DNA of 26,730 nt from Prevotellaceae bacterium UBA1075. Its GTDB lineage: Bacteria; Bacteroidota; Bacteroidia; Bacteroidales; Bacteroidaceae. The DNA lies in contig DCCS01000028.1 in NCBI GenBank assembly GCA_002316015.1, forward strand, positions 1-26,730. Reading direction: 5' to 3'. This document shows positions 7,604 through 14,479 of this stretch, one piece after another; positions within the stretch are counted from its first letter, which is position 1; each line of letters begins with the position of its first letter. The notes under the pieces are model-generated. The model ran no database searches. It worked only from the letters and a program-made list of their open reading frames with translations, and was not told where the DNA came from. The position numbers and the translations under genes are program-made.

Positions 7604-8954
7604 GCTTGCGCAGCCTTATGACCAGGTACCACATCATTCCGCAGGCTGTGAAGAAACTGACGGTGTCGCTCACGGGCATGCTTATCCACACCCCGTCCAG
7701 TCCCCACCAGCGTGGCAGCAGGGCCAGCATGGGCACCAGGAAGAGGAGTTGCCGGGTGACGCTCAGGAAGATGCTCTTGGCCGCGTGCCCGATGCTCTGG
7801 AAGAAGTTGCCCATGACCATCTGCGCGCCCACCAGCGGGAACATCGCCACTATGATGCGGTAGGCCCGCACGGCCTTGGCTGTCAGCTCTTCGCCCGCAC
7901 CGAAGATGTGTATCACCTGTGCGGGCAGGAACTCGCCGATGAGCGTGGCCGAGAGCGTGACCAGCGTGGCCCAGGCTATGGTGAGCCGCAGCACGGCCCA
8001 CACGCGCTGGTCCTGGCGCGCCCCCCAGTTGTAGCCCACGATGGGCTGCATGCCCTGCACCAGCCCCAGCACGACGGTCACGAAGAGGAACACCACGCGG
8101 TTGACGATGCCGTAGGCGCCGATGGCCATGTCGCCGCCCATGCCCAGCAGGCGGCGGTTGATGATGAGCACCACCAGGCACGCGCAGCAGTTCATCAGGA
8201 AGGGGCTCATGCCTATGGCTATGCACTGGCGCACGATGTCCGTCCTGAGCCGGTAGATGCCCCGGCGCAGGTGCAGCAGTTCGGTGGGGCGGCAGAACAG
8301 GCGCAGTTGCATGGCGAGGGCTATCACCTGTGACAGGATGGTGGCCCACGCCGCTCCCTCGATGCCCCAGTGGAACACGAAGATGAAGAGCGGGTCGAGT
8401 ACCACGTTGGCCAGGATGGCGACAAACGTGCAGTTCATGGCCAGCCGGGGGTGTCCCGCGCTGCGCAGGATGGCGTTGAGGCCAAAGTAGCAGTGTGTCA
8501 CCACATTGCCCAGCATGATGATGCGCATGTAGTCGCGGGCGTAGGGCAGTGTGGCCCCACTGGCCCCGAAGAGGTACAGGATGCTGTCCAGGAACGGCCA
8601 GCACACGATGGTGAGGGCGATGCCCAGGATGATGTTGAGTGTGATCGTGTTGCCCAGGATGTGCTGTGCGGTCTCGTATTTCCCCTGTCCCAGCCGCACG
8701 CTGATGACGGTGCTCGCGCCCACGCCCACCATGGCCCCGAAGGCAGCGGCCAGGTTCATGAACGGGCTTGCCACGGCCATGCCGCTGATGCCGATGTCGC
8801 CCACGCCCTGTCCCACGAAGATGCTGTCCACGATGTTGTACACCGACGAGGCCACCATCGCCACGATGGCGGGCAGGGCATAGCCGGCCAGCAGCCGCCC
8901 GACGGGCAGTTCGCCCAGTTCGGTGGGTACGTATTGCTTTGCTTCCCGGCTCAT
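7578..8954 (-). CDS. MATE-family multidrug/metabolite exporter (458 aa)
   Basis: This is a polytopic membrane protein of normal MATE length, with about twelve hydrophobic segments in two similar halves. The N-terminal half shows the MATE pattern (LPAIVAMVASSVYNIVDSIFVG cut short here, then GVGASTVISVRLGQGK), repeated in the C-terminal half as QGMQPIVGYNWGA. It resembles the MepA/NorM-like cation-driven exporters. Its ATG overlaps the stop of the GH43 gene by four bases (ATGA at 8951-8954), and its end overlaps the phosphoesterase gene by 26 bases. Coupled translation of these genes is therefore likely. The substrate is unknown; exporting a sugar-derived or toxic aglycone would fit the neighbours but is speculation. 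Confidence 0.93.
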   Translation of the reverse strand: MSREAKQYVPTELGELPVGRLLAGYALPAIVAMVASSVYNIVDSIFVGQGVGDIGISGMAVASPFMNLAAAFGAMVGVGASTVISVRLGQGKYETAQHILGNTITLNIILGIALTIVCWPFLDSILYLFGASGATLPYARDYMRIIMLGNVVTHCYFGLNAILRSAGHPRLAMNCTFVAILANVVLDPLFIFVFHWGIEGAAWATILSQVIALAMQLRLFCRPTELLHLRRGIYRLRTDIVRQCIAIGMSPFLMNCCACLVVLIINRRLLGMGGDMAIGAYGIVNRVVFLFVTVVLGLVQGMQPIVGYNWGARQDQRVWAVLRLTIAWATLVTLSATLIGEFLPAQVIHIFGAGEELTAKAVRAYRIIVAMFPLVGAQMVMGNFFQSIGHAAKSIFLSVTRQLLFLVPMLALLPRWWGLDGVWISMPVSDTVSFFTACGMMWYLVIRLRKHEEDRTHK

Positions 8955-9892
8955 TCTGTGAGTGTGAGAATCTTCAAGTGTGCGTCATTATTGTCCTGGT
9001 GCAGGCTCATGCGCAGCCGTCCCTGCAGGTCGCGGAAGAGCATCTGGTGCCCGCCGCCCACATAGAAGGGCTTCTCGTCATGCACCCAGGGGCCGGCCAC
9101 GTTGCCCGACGTGCTCACCGCGCGCCCCACGGCATACACCCCGTCCACAAACGAGCTCCAGTAGCAGGAGAGCTGCCCCGTGCGCTCGTCACGCCACAGG
9201 AAGGGGGCGTCGACCACCAGCTTGCGGTCCTCCTGGCGGCTGTTCCACTTCGAGTCGGCGGCGGTGAACAGGCGTATGGGCTCGCCCAGGCGTCCCTTCA
9301 GGTTCTTGCGCAGGCGCACGGCCCACGTCTCGCCCACCTCGTTCTGCACCTGCGCGCCGTTCCACTCCAGGCTGTACACCAGCCAGGGCTGCCCGTCGCT
9401 GTCGATGTAGAGGCTCCCGTCCAGGCACTGCTGCCCCTCGGGTGTGAGGCTTATGGGCTGTCCCCCGACCCAGGTGTCGCGGTACTTGTCGGTGGGCTTG
9501 CGCCCTCCGCGCAGCAGCGTGCAGAAGTTCACGCGCCCCTTCTGCTGGTTGGTGAGCGTCACGATGGTGTAATAGTGTCCCTTGTAATAGTAGGTGTCGG
9601 GTGCCCACCAGTGGTCCACGCCCGCCTTCACGGTCTTCATCCAGCCGTTCTCGCCCAGGTACACGTAGCCCACCTCGCGCCACATCTCCAGGTCGCGGCT
9701 CTCGTAGGCTTTCAGCGCGACCGCGTCCTCGGACCGCCCTGCGGTGATGAGGTAGTAGAGTCCACGCGCGCGGTCAACGGTGATGAACGGGTCTCTCACG
9801 CGGATGCTCTCCTGCGGGATATTGTACTCCTGTGCCATGGCGCACAGGGTGGCAAGGCACAATGCCAGGGTGAGTGAAAGTGCTCTCTTCAT
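8951..9892 (-). CDS. Secreted GH43-family glycoside hydrolase (313 aa)
   Basis: The start at 9890-9892 gives a signal peptide (MKRALSLTLALCLATLCAMA). The mature protein looks like a five-bladed propeller of the GH43 family: RVRDPFI with Asp34 as likely general base, WWAPD at 95-99, CLDGSLYIDSDG with Asp158 as likely pKa modulator, and VVDAPFLWR at 226-234. In many GH43 enzymes the last segment is EGP with a catalytic Glu; here it is DAP, and I recall a Bacteroides subgroup with TDGP at this place, so the acid may be Asp228 or lie elsewhere. GH43 enzymes usually cleave alpha-L-arabinofuranosides or beta-D-xylosides. This is the first gene of a four-gene leftward unit with a promoter box at 9929-9936. 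Confidence 0.85.
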   Translation of the reverse strand: MKRALSLTLALCLATLCAMAQEYNIPQESIRVRDPFITVDRARGLYYLITAGRSEDAVALKAYESRDLEMWREVGYVYLGENGWMKTVKAGVDHWWAPDTYYYKGHYYTIVTLTNQQKGRVNFCTLLRGGRKPTDKYRDTWVGGQPISLTPEGQQCLDGSLYIDSDGQPWLVYSLEWNGAQVQNEVGETWAVRLRKNLKGRLGEPIRLFTAADSKWNSRQEDRKLVVDAPFLWRDERTGQLSCYWSSFVDGVYAVGRAVSTSGNVAGPWVHDEKPFYVGGGHQMLFRDLQGRLRMSLHQDNNDAHLKILTLTE

Positions 9893-10205
9893 AGTGCGGT
9901 TACTTGGTGCTTGTCGCAATTCATGGTGCAAAGGTACGCATAAATGGGCGCATGTGGAAAAGAAACTTCGGCGTAGTGGCTGTCGGGGGGCCAAAAAGGG
10001 GTGCCCAGGCATCCTCCGCCTGCCCCCACCGCATATGCAGGATGAAGGGGAGGGGGGCGGGACACCTCTGCGGGAGGAATGTGGAGGGCAGTGGGGCAGA
10101 GGGAAATCCATGTTTTGCGGATGCGGACTAAACCGGGGCGCGCGGGGAAAGTCAAAGAAGCAGAGACGAGAAGAAGAAGTGAAACCCCAAAACAAGAGAA
10201 GAAAG
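9893..10205. other. Divergent intergenic region between the GH43 unit and the Gly-rich protein gene
   Basis: This 313-base stretch separates two genes pointing away from each other. It contains the leftward promoter box at 9929-9936. A 6-base inverted repeat (CATCCT/AGGATG) sits near 10008-10042. The rightward side is purine-rich before the ATG at 10206, with no clear TAnnTTTG box and no Shine-Dalgarno. No convincing gene was found in it. Confidence 0.5.
9929..9936 (-). promoter_or_regulatory. Promoter -7 box of the GH43-MATE-phosphoesterase-esterase unit
   Basis: The minus strand reads TACCTTTG, a full TAnnTTTG match, 37 bases upstream of the GH43 start. The -33 region has TTTCC, the same variant seen upstream of the barrel protein gene at 1109. 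It is the only good box before the four-gene unit. Confidence 0.6.
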
Positions 10206-10760
10206 ATGAAGAGATTGTCTATTGTGCTGGCTCTCGGACTGATGGCAATGGTGCCTGTGCGGGCGCAGGACAAGGGCGCGGACGGGAACCGCGAGGCCAA
10301 GCGTGCCGAGATGATACAGAGGTCGGGCGAGCGCATGGCCAAGAACTTTGGGCTGGAGGGTGCTGCCAGGGACAGTTTCCTGGCTGTGTATACCCGGTAC
10401 CAGACCGAGATGTTCGCCACCAACGCGCCCCGTGCGCGCAAGCCGGAAGGCCAGGCCCGTGACGGCGAGGGCAAGCAGGAGCTCACCGACGAGCAGGCCA
10501 CTGCGCGCATCGAGGCCCAGTTTGAGCGTCAGGAGCAGCAGGTGCGTCAGATCCGCCAGCGTCTGGACATACAGAGGCGTTACTATGCCCGCTTCCAGAA
10601 CATGCTCACGCCCGCGCAGACACTCAAGGCGATGTTCCCCCAGCGTCCCCGCCCGCAGGGTTCCGCCCAGCGGCAGGGTGGTGGCAATCGCCGTGGCGGG
10701 GGTGACGGGCCTGGTGGCCCTGGCGGGTTTGGCGGCTTCGGTGGCCCTGGCGGCTTCTGA
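10206..10760 (+). CDS. Secreted Spy/CpxP-like or DUF4890-like helical protein with Gly/Phe-rich tail (184 aa)
   Basis: The ATG at 10206 starts a signal peptide (MKRLSIVLALGLMAMVPVRAQ); longer readings would run into the GH43 gene. Residues ~25-145 are charged and helical with many Gln, Arg and Glu, including a LTPAQTLKAMF segment that resembles the LTxxQ motif of Spy/CpxP periplasmic proteins and DUF4890-type proteins. The last ~35 residues are Gly, Arg and Phe rich (GGGNRRGGGD, then repeats of GGPGGFGGF) and end in GGF. The function is unknown; a periplasmic chaperone or stress protein is possible. The gene stands alone, with a bidirectional terminator 27 bases after the stop. Confidence 0.8.
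   Translation: MKRLSIVLALGLMAMVPVRAQDKGADGNREAKRAEMIQRSGERMAKNFGLEGAARDSFLAVYTRYQTEMFATNAPRARKPEGQARDGEGKQELTDEQATARIEAQFERQEQQVRQIRQRLDIQRRYYARFQNMLTPAQTLKAMFPQRPRPQGSAQRQGGGNRRGGGDGPGGPGGFGGFGGPGGF
10713..10756 (+). repeat. In-gene repeat encoding the GGPGGFGGF tail
   Basis: The segment GGTGGCCCTGGCGG at 10713-10726 recurs exactly at 10740-10753, 27 bases later and in frame. It encodes the repeated Gly-Gly-Pro-Gly-Gly-Phe units at the C-terminus. Repeat-based length change between strains would keep the frame. Confidence 0.7.
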
Positions 10761-10786
10761 TGCCCCTTGCCACCCGCAGGTATGGC

Positions 10787-10820
10787 AAGCCCCCCGTGCC
10801 CAGCAGGGCACGGGGGGCTT
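10787..10820. terminator. Bidirectional terminator between convergent genes
   Basis: A perfect 15-bp stem (10787-10801 with 10806-10820) closes a 4-base loop AGCA. The stem begins with AAG and ends with CTT, so both directions have short A/T ends. It sits between a rightward gene ending at 10760 and a leftward gene ending at 10835, and can serve both. Confidence 0.88.
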
Positions 10821-10834
10821 GTTGTGTCTGTGTC

Positions 10835-11458
10835 TCAGCGGATGAAGCTGGTGCGCTGCAGAGGCTCCTTTTCGGGATGCTTGGGAGCAGCACCGGCATG
10901 CAGGCTCTTCAGCATCCAGGCCATGTTGCGTGCCAGCGTGCGCATGGTCTGCAGCCCCTCCGGGTCATGGGCCGTCTCGCCGGGGGCGGCCCCGTAGGCT
11001 ATGTTCCAGTACTGGCTGGTGACCTGTGGCATGCTCATCATCTGGAAGGCCATGTTCATCGTGGCGAATGTGGCCGAGGCTCCACCACGGCGGCACACGG
11101 CCACGTTGGCGAATGGCTTGAACTCAAAGTGCTTGCCGTTGGCAAAGAGGGCACGCTGGACGATGGCCAGCAATGCGCCGTTGGGCTGCCCGTAGTACAC
11201 GGGAGAGCCAAACACAAAGCCATCGGCCCGCTCGGCGGCCTCGCACAGGCGGTTGCACACATCATCGTCAAAGGCGCACCGCCCCTCTCCCGCCTTGCGG
11301 CAACCGCCACAGGCTATGCAGCCCCGCACGGGGCGGTTGCCCAGTTGCAGCACCTCTGTGCCTATTCCCTCGTTCTCCAGCGCGCGGGCCACCTCGCCCA
11401 GCGCGATGAAGGTGTTGCCCTCCTGGATGGGGCTTCCGTTTACCAGTAATACTTTCAT
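10835..11458 (-). CDS. Flavodoxin-fold iron-sulfur flavoprotein / NADPH-dependent FMN reductase family (207 aa)
   Basis: The protein begins with the FMN reductase pattern MKVLLVNGSPIQEGNTFIAL, where GSP-x-x-x-G-NT binds the FMN phosphate. It then has C47xxC50xxC53 and C61, the spacing of the 4Fe-4S cluster in archaeal/bacterial iron-sulfur flavoproteins, and GSPVYYGQPNG, another FMN loop. It is probably a cytoplasmic electron carrier or oxidoreductase. The start at 11456-11458 is well supported by the fold and by an AAGGAG sequence six bases upstream, unusual in this window. No partner gene is adjacent. Confidence 0.88.
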   Translation of the reverse strand: MKVLLVNGSPIQEGNTFIALGEVARALENEGIGTEVLQLGNRPVRGCIACGGCRKAGEGRCAFDDDVCNRLCEAAERADGFVFGSPVYYGQPNGALLAIVQRALFANGKHFEFKPFANVAVCRRGGASATFATMNMAFQMMSMPQVTSQYWNIAYGAAPGETAHDPEGLQTMRTLARNMAWMLKSLHAGAAPKHPEKEPLQRTSFIR

Positions 11459-11464
11459 CTTTCT

Positions 11465-11470
11465 CTCCTT
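11465..11470 (-). promoter_or_regulatory. Clear Shine-Dalgarno sequence for the flavoprotein gene
   Basis: The minus strand reads AAGGAG six bases before the ATG at 11458. Most genes in this window lack such a site, so it supports this start and suggests stronger or differently controlled initiation. Confidence 0.7.
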
Positions 11471-11628
11471 ATAAATTTGGCAGATGTCCCGGATGTGGGG
11501 TCTCTGCTCTCTGTTGTTTCCCAGTTGCCTTGCGGCCAAGGCCGTCCTTCTTGCCGCGATCGGTTCGTGCCGCTTCATCCGCATCTTGGCATCCTCGTGC
11601 GGCGGCCTCTTCCCGCAGCCCCTTTTCC

Positions 11629-11666
11629 ACGCAGCGCGGTGCGATGGCTGATGCAGCGCGCTGCGT
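11629..11666 (+). repeat. 10-bp inverted repeat with T tract, terminator-like on the plus strand
   Basis: ACGCAGCGCG (11629-11638) pairs exactly with CGCGCTGCGT (11657-11666) across an 18-base loop, and the plus strand continues TTTT. The right arm also forms part of a 12-base palindrome (11653-11664). The neighbouring genes run leftward, so the T tract lies on the wrong side for the methyltransferase gene that ends at 11728. It may terminate an unseen rightward transcript or act without a U tract on the leftward one. The rest of 11459-11727 shows nothing convincing. Confidence 0.5.
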
Positions 11667-11727
11667 TTTTCAGTGCGGTGCTCGTCTGTGGCCAGGGGTG
11701 GGTAGATGGCCATCTTGAGCCTGGCCG

Positions 11728-12978
11728 TTATAGTCCCTGTGCGTGCATGTCATTGAACAGCCGTATGAGGGCGCGTCCCATTGCCCATGCCAGGTTGACA
11801 GGCACCGCATTGCCTATCTGTTTGTACTGGGCCGACAGTGGGCCGGCAAACTCCCAGTTGTCGGGGAACGTCTGTATGCGTGCATATTCCCTTACAGTGA
11901 GCGGACGAGTTTCCGTCGGGTGGCATCGCTCGGTCTGTTTTTGTGCGGGAGCACAGGTGAGTGTGAGACTTGGCTCGTCCATTGATAGCCTTCTGGCCAT
12001 GCCCGTCTTTCCACCGCCCAGATTGTAGCTGCCTTTCATGTAGTTCCGAGCTACGTCTTTTGGCAGGTCACGCCAGTCTCCTCCCTCGGGGACCATCTCC
12101 ATCACCTTGCGCTTGCCTTCGGGATATTGCTGTCCGGGTGATGGCGGGACATCCGTGTCGTATAGTGCGCCCTTGCAGAGGGCATCCCGCAGGGTTCGCA
12201 CGCTTGGGCACACATCGGGCCACCTGAACCGCACGTGTGGCGCGATGTCATCGCGTATCGCGACGAGAAACAGCCTTTCCCTTTTCTGCGGCACGTCGTA
12301 TCGGATTGCCTTGAGAACCCTTGGCTCAACGAGCGCATACCCAAGTTCGGCAATCACCCGCCTGATGGTCTCCATGGTGCGCCCGCCATCGTGCTCCAGC
12401 AGTCCCCTTACGTTCTCGCACAGGAACGCTTTTGGGCGAATTTCCTTGACCGCGCGGGCCAGTTCGTAAAAGAGCGTGCCGCGAGTTTCCTCAAACCCCA
12501 ACCGCTTCCCTGCATACGAGAATGCCTGGCAGGGGAAGCCCCCCGAGAGGAAGGCCACCCTGTCGCGGTAGGCGGTGAAGTCCATCCCGTGGATGTCTCC
12601 CTCCGCCACGTTCCATTCGGGATGGTTCTTGCGCAGGGTCTGGCAGGCATATTTGTCGTATTCGTTGAGCAGCACATGGCGAAATCCGGCCTTTTCCATG
12701 CCCAGTGCCAGGCCACCGCCTCCAGCGAACAACTCAACAGATGTGTAGGGGCAGGCGGGTGTCGTGCCCATCTCCTCCTCCCACTTCGTCACACCCATCT
12801 CCCTGACTTCCTCTATGTGGCCAAGTTCTGACAGCTTGAGGTAGCGTCGTCCGTCCGCACCTGTGTGTATGGGACAGGCCCCGCTGCGGCCCCATGCCTC
12901 TATGGTGGCCCGTGACACGCCGAGCAGGCAGGAGAGGTTGTTCGGGGATATCGTGCCGTTGTGTTGCGTCATGCTCAT
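11728..12978 (-). CDS. DNA (cytosine-5-)-methyltransferase, lone, with N-terminal HTH-like region (416 aa)
   Basis: All main C5-methyltransferase motifs are visible in normal order: motif I VELFAGGGGLALG (81-93), motif IV GGFPCQAFS with catalytic Cys150, motif VI ENV (188-190), motif VIII QKRERLFLVA, and motif X QIGNAVPVNLAWAM near the end. Residues ~10-55 (SPNNLSCLLGVSRATIEAWG, then GADGRRYLKLSEL) resemble an excisionase/MerR-like helix-turn-helix. ATG 12976-12978 and ATG 12970-12972 are both possible; the second has AGGA at better spacing. No restriction endonuclease gene lies on either side. The C-terminal motifs remind me of GGNCC/GGWCC enzymes such as Sau96I or SinI, but the target is not proved. 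An SAM-dependent regulatory or orphan phage-defence role is possible. Confidence 0.93.
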   Translation of the reverse strand: MSMTQHNGTISPNNLSCLLGVSRATIEAWGRSGACPIHTGADGRRYLKLSELGHIEEVREMGVTKWEEEMGTTPACPYTSVELFAGGGGLALGMEKAGFRHVLLNEYDKYACQTLRKNHPEWNVAEGDIHGMDFTAYRDRVAFLSGGFPCQAFSYAGKRLGFEETRGTLFYELARAVKEIRPKAFLCENVRGLLEHDGGRTMETIRRVIAELGYALVEPRVLKAIRYDVPQKRERLFLVAIRDDIAPHVRFRWPDVCPSVRTLRDALCKGALYDTDVPPSPGQQYPEGKRKVMEMVPEGGDWRDLPKDVARNYMKGSYNLGGGKTGMARRLSMDEPSLTLTCAPAQKQTERCHPTETRPLTVREYARIQTFPDNWEFAGPLSAQYKQIGNAVPVNLAWAMGRALIRLFNDMHAQGL

Positions 12979-13090
12979 TTCCTGGGTGATGTGTTGGTGA
13001 AGCCCTCGTAGGTGGAGAATGCCAGCAGGTAAAGGGGCCGCTTTCTTGTTCTTGGCAAGGGCACGAGTGGTTTTGCTTGGCTCTCTTGTG

Positions 13091-13098
13091 CAAAGGTA
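13091..13098 (-). promoter_or_regulatory. Promoter -7 box of the methyltransferase gene
   Basis: The minus strand reads TACCTTTG, a full TAnnTTTG match, 112 bases upstream of the start at 12978. No good -33 box is seen at the usual spacing, although TTTG occurs closer than normal. The leader would be about 105 bases. Confidence 0.55.
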
Positions 13099-13191
13099 AC
13101 TAATTTCTGCAAATGAGAGAACGGATGACCGCAGCACTTTTTCCAGGGGAAGTGTCCTCGTCGTCCGGCGGTTGGGATGTGGCGACAAATC

Positions 13192-14463
13192 CTATGCGCC
13201 CTCTCTCCTGGTGAATGCCATGGGATACCGCCGCATGGCGAGGATGGTGACCAGCCAGCCCAGTGGAGCGGTGAGCGCGTCCAGCAGGAAGAACAGGCGG
13301 TAGCCGCACACGCTCGCGAGCCATCCGCTCAGGGCGGCGGGGGGGATGAGGCAAGTGGCCACCAGGGGAATGTAGAGCAGGTTGATGGTGTTGCGGTAGC
13401 GTTCACCCGAGATGTACCGCACGGGCAGGCGGCAGGCATACAGCCCCAGGCCGAAGCAGAACTGGGCCAGGCAGGTGCAGGCACAGATGCCCCGCAGCGA
13501 AGCGGGAGGGCTGAGCGTCATGTACAGATAGACCAGCGGAGACAGCCCCAGCGCGACGGCAAAAAGCCAGAAGGAGCGTCTTGGGGAACCGCGCAGCAGC
13601 AGCCTGCGGCCCAGGGTGAGCCCCAGGCAGAAGGCCATCACACCCACCGTGCCTTGCGCGAATCCTATCTCCTGGATGCTGCAGCCCAGTCCACCTTGCG
13701 CGCGCGATTCATATAAATATATCGTGCGTGTGAAGAACATAAGGCTCTGCGGCAGCAACAGGAAGAAGAGCGATATGACGGGTGCCAGCCAGCCGGGCTT
13801 TTGGCGTATGCGGTCGATGATGTGCACCTCGGCCTTCACCGACCCGCTCACCGTGTGGCTCGCGCCCCGGTTGCCCACGGCGGGCGGGCGCAGGGCAGCC
13901 AGGTGGTACAGGGCAAAGAGCGCAAACCCGCCCGCCAGCAGGTAGCATCCCGTGGACCATGCGTGCTGGATGTGGCGGTAATAGACCTGCAGGCCGCCCA
14001 CTGCGATGATGAGCATGCCGTAGGTGAGCACCACGGCCGTCTGCGAGAAGAATATCTTGGGGGTGGTGAACACACACTGCAGGGGCGGCCTGAGCATGCG
14101 CTCGTAGTACATGCGTGCCGTGAGCTCGTGCCACGAGCACAGCAGGCTGGTGAGCATCAGCGAGGCGAAGAGCGCGCCCTGGCCGTAGGGGAAACTGAGT
14201 GCCACCAGCACGAGCGACAGGAATATCGCCGCCTCCAGCCAGTGGATGGTGTGGCGGAAGTGCCCCCGCCGCCTTATCCACGAGCGCACGAAGGACTTCA
14301 GCGTCCAGGGCAGGAACAGGAGCGCGGCACACAGGGTGGCCCTCGCCGGCGAGGCCCCGCATTGCAGGAACATGAGCAGAGCCACAAAGGTCACCATGGC
14401 CGAGGGTATCTCCTCCGCCCCGAAGAGGGTGGGCACCCACGTCCATGGTGACCTTGTGCTCAT
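13192..14463 (-). CDS. MFS transporter, AmpG-like (423 aa)
   Basis: The protein is polytopic with about twelve hydrophobic segments and the usual MFS length. The N-terminus (VPTLFGAEEIPSAMV) resembles the AmpG muropeptide permease group, where a similar ...EGLPY... segment precedes the first helix. Several loops are rich in Arg, and a long charged loop near residues 200-225 separates the two halves. The start lies 16 bases after the stop of the prolyl-tRNA synthetase gene, so the two are probably one transcript. The substrate is uncertain: muropeptide import fits AmpG, but other MFS functions cannot be excluded. Confidence 0.78.
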   Translation of the reverse strand: MSTRSPWTWVPTLFGAEEIPSAMVTFVALLMFLQCGASPARATLCAALLFLPWTLKSFVRSWIRRRGHFRHTIHWLEAAIFLSLVLVALSFPYGQGALFASLMLTSLLCSWHELTARMYYERMLRPPLQCVFTTPKIFFSQTAVVLTYGMLIIAVGGLQVYYRHIQHAWSTGCYLLAGGFALFALYHLAALRPPAVGNRGASHTVSGSVKAEVHIIDRIRQKPGWLAPVISLFFLLLPQSLMFFTRTIYLYESRAQGGLGCSIQEIGFAQGTVGVMAFCLGLTLGRRLLLRGSPRRSFWLFAVALGLSPLVYLYMTLSPPASLRGICACTCLAQFCFGLGLYACRLPVRYISGERYRNTINLLYIPLVATCLIPPAALSGWLASVCGYRLFFLLDALTAPLGWLVTILAMRRYPMAFTRREGA

Positions 14464-14479
14464 GCCCGGGGTCCTTGCC

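Noticed and set aside
7578..9065. Long plus-strand open frames rich in His, Ala and Gly opposite the MATE and GH43 genes
   Set aside because: These are antisense frames created by high GC and third-position bias of the real minus-strand genes; they match no family and lack signals.
11728..13188. Longer start for the methyltransferase at 13188
   Set aside because: The extension would cover the promoter box at 13091-13098 and has no conserved features; the start at 12978 (or 12972) precedes the HTH-like region directly.
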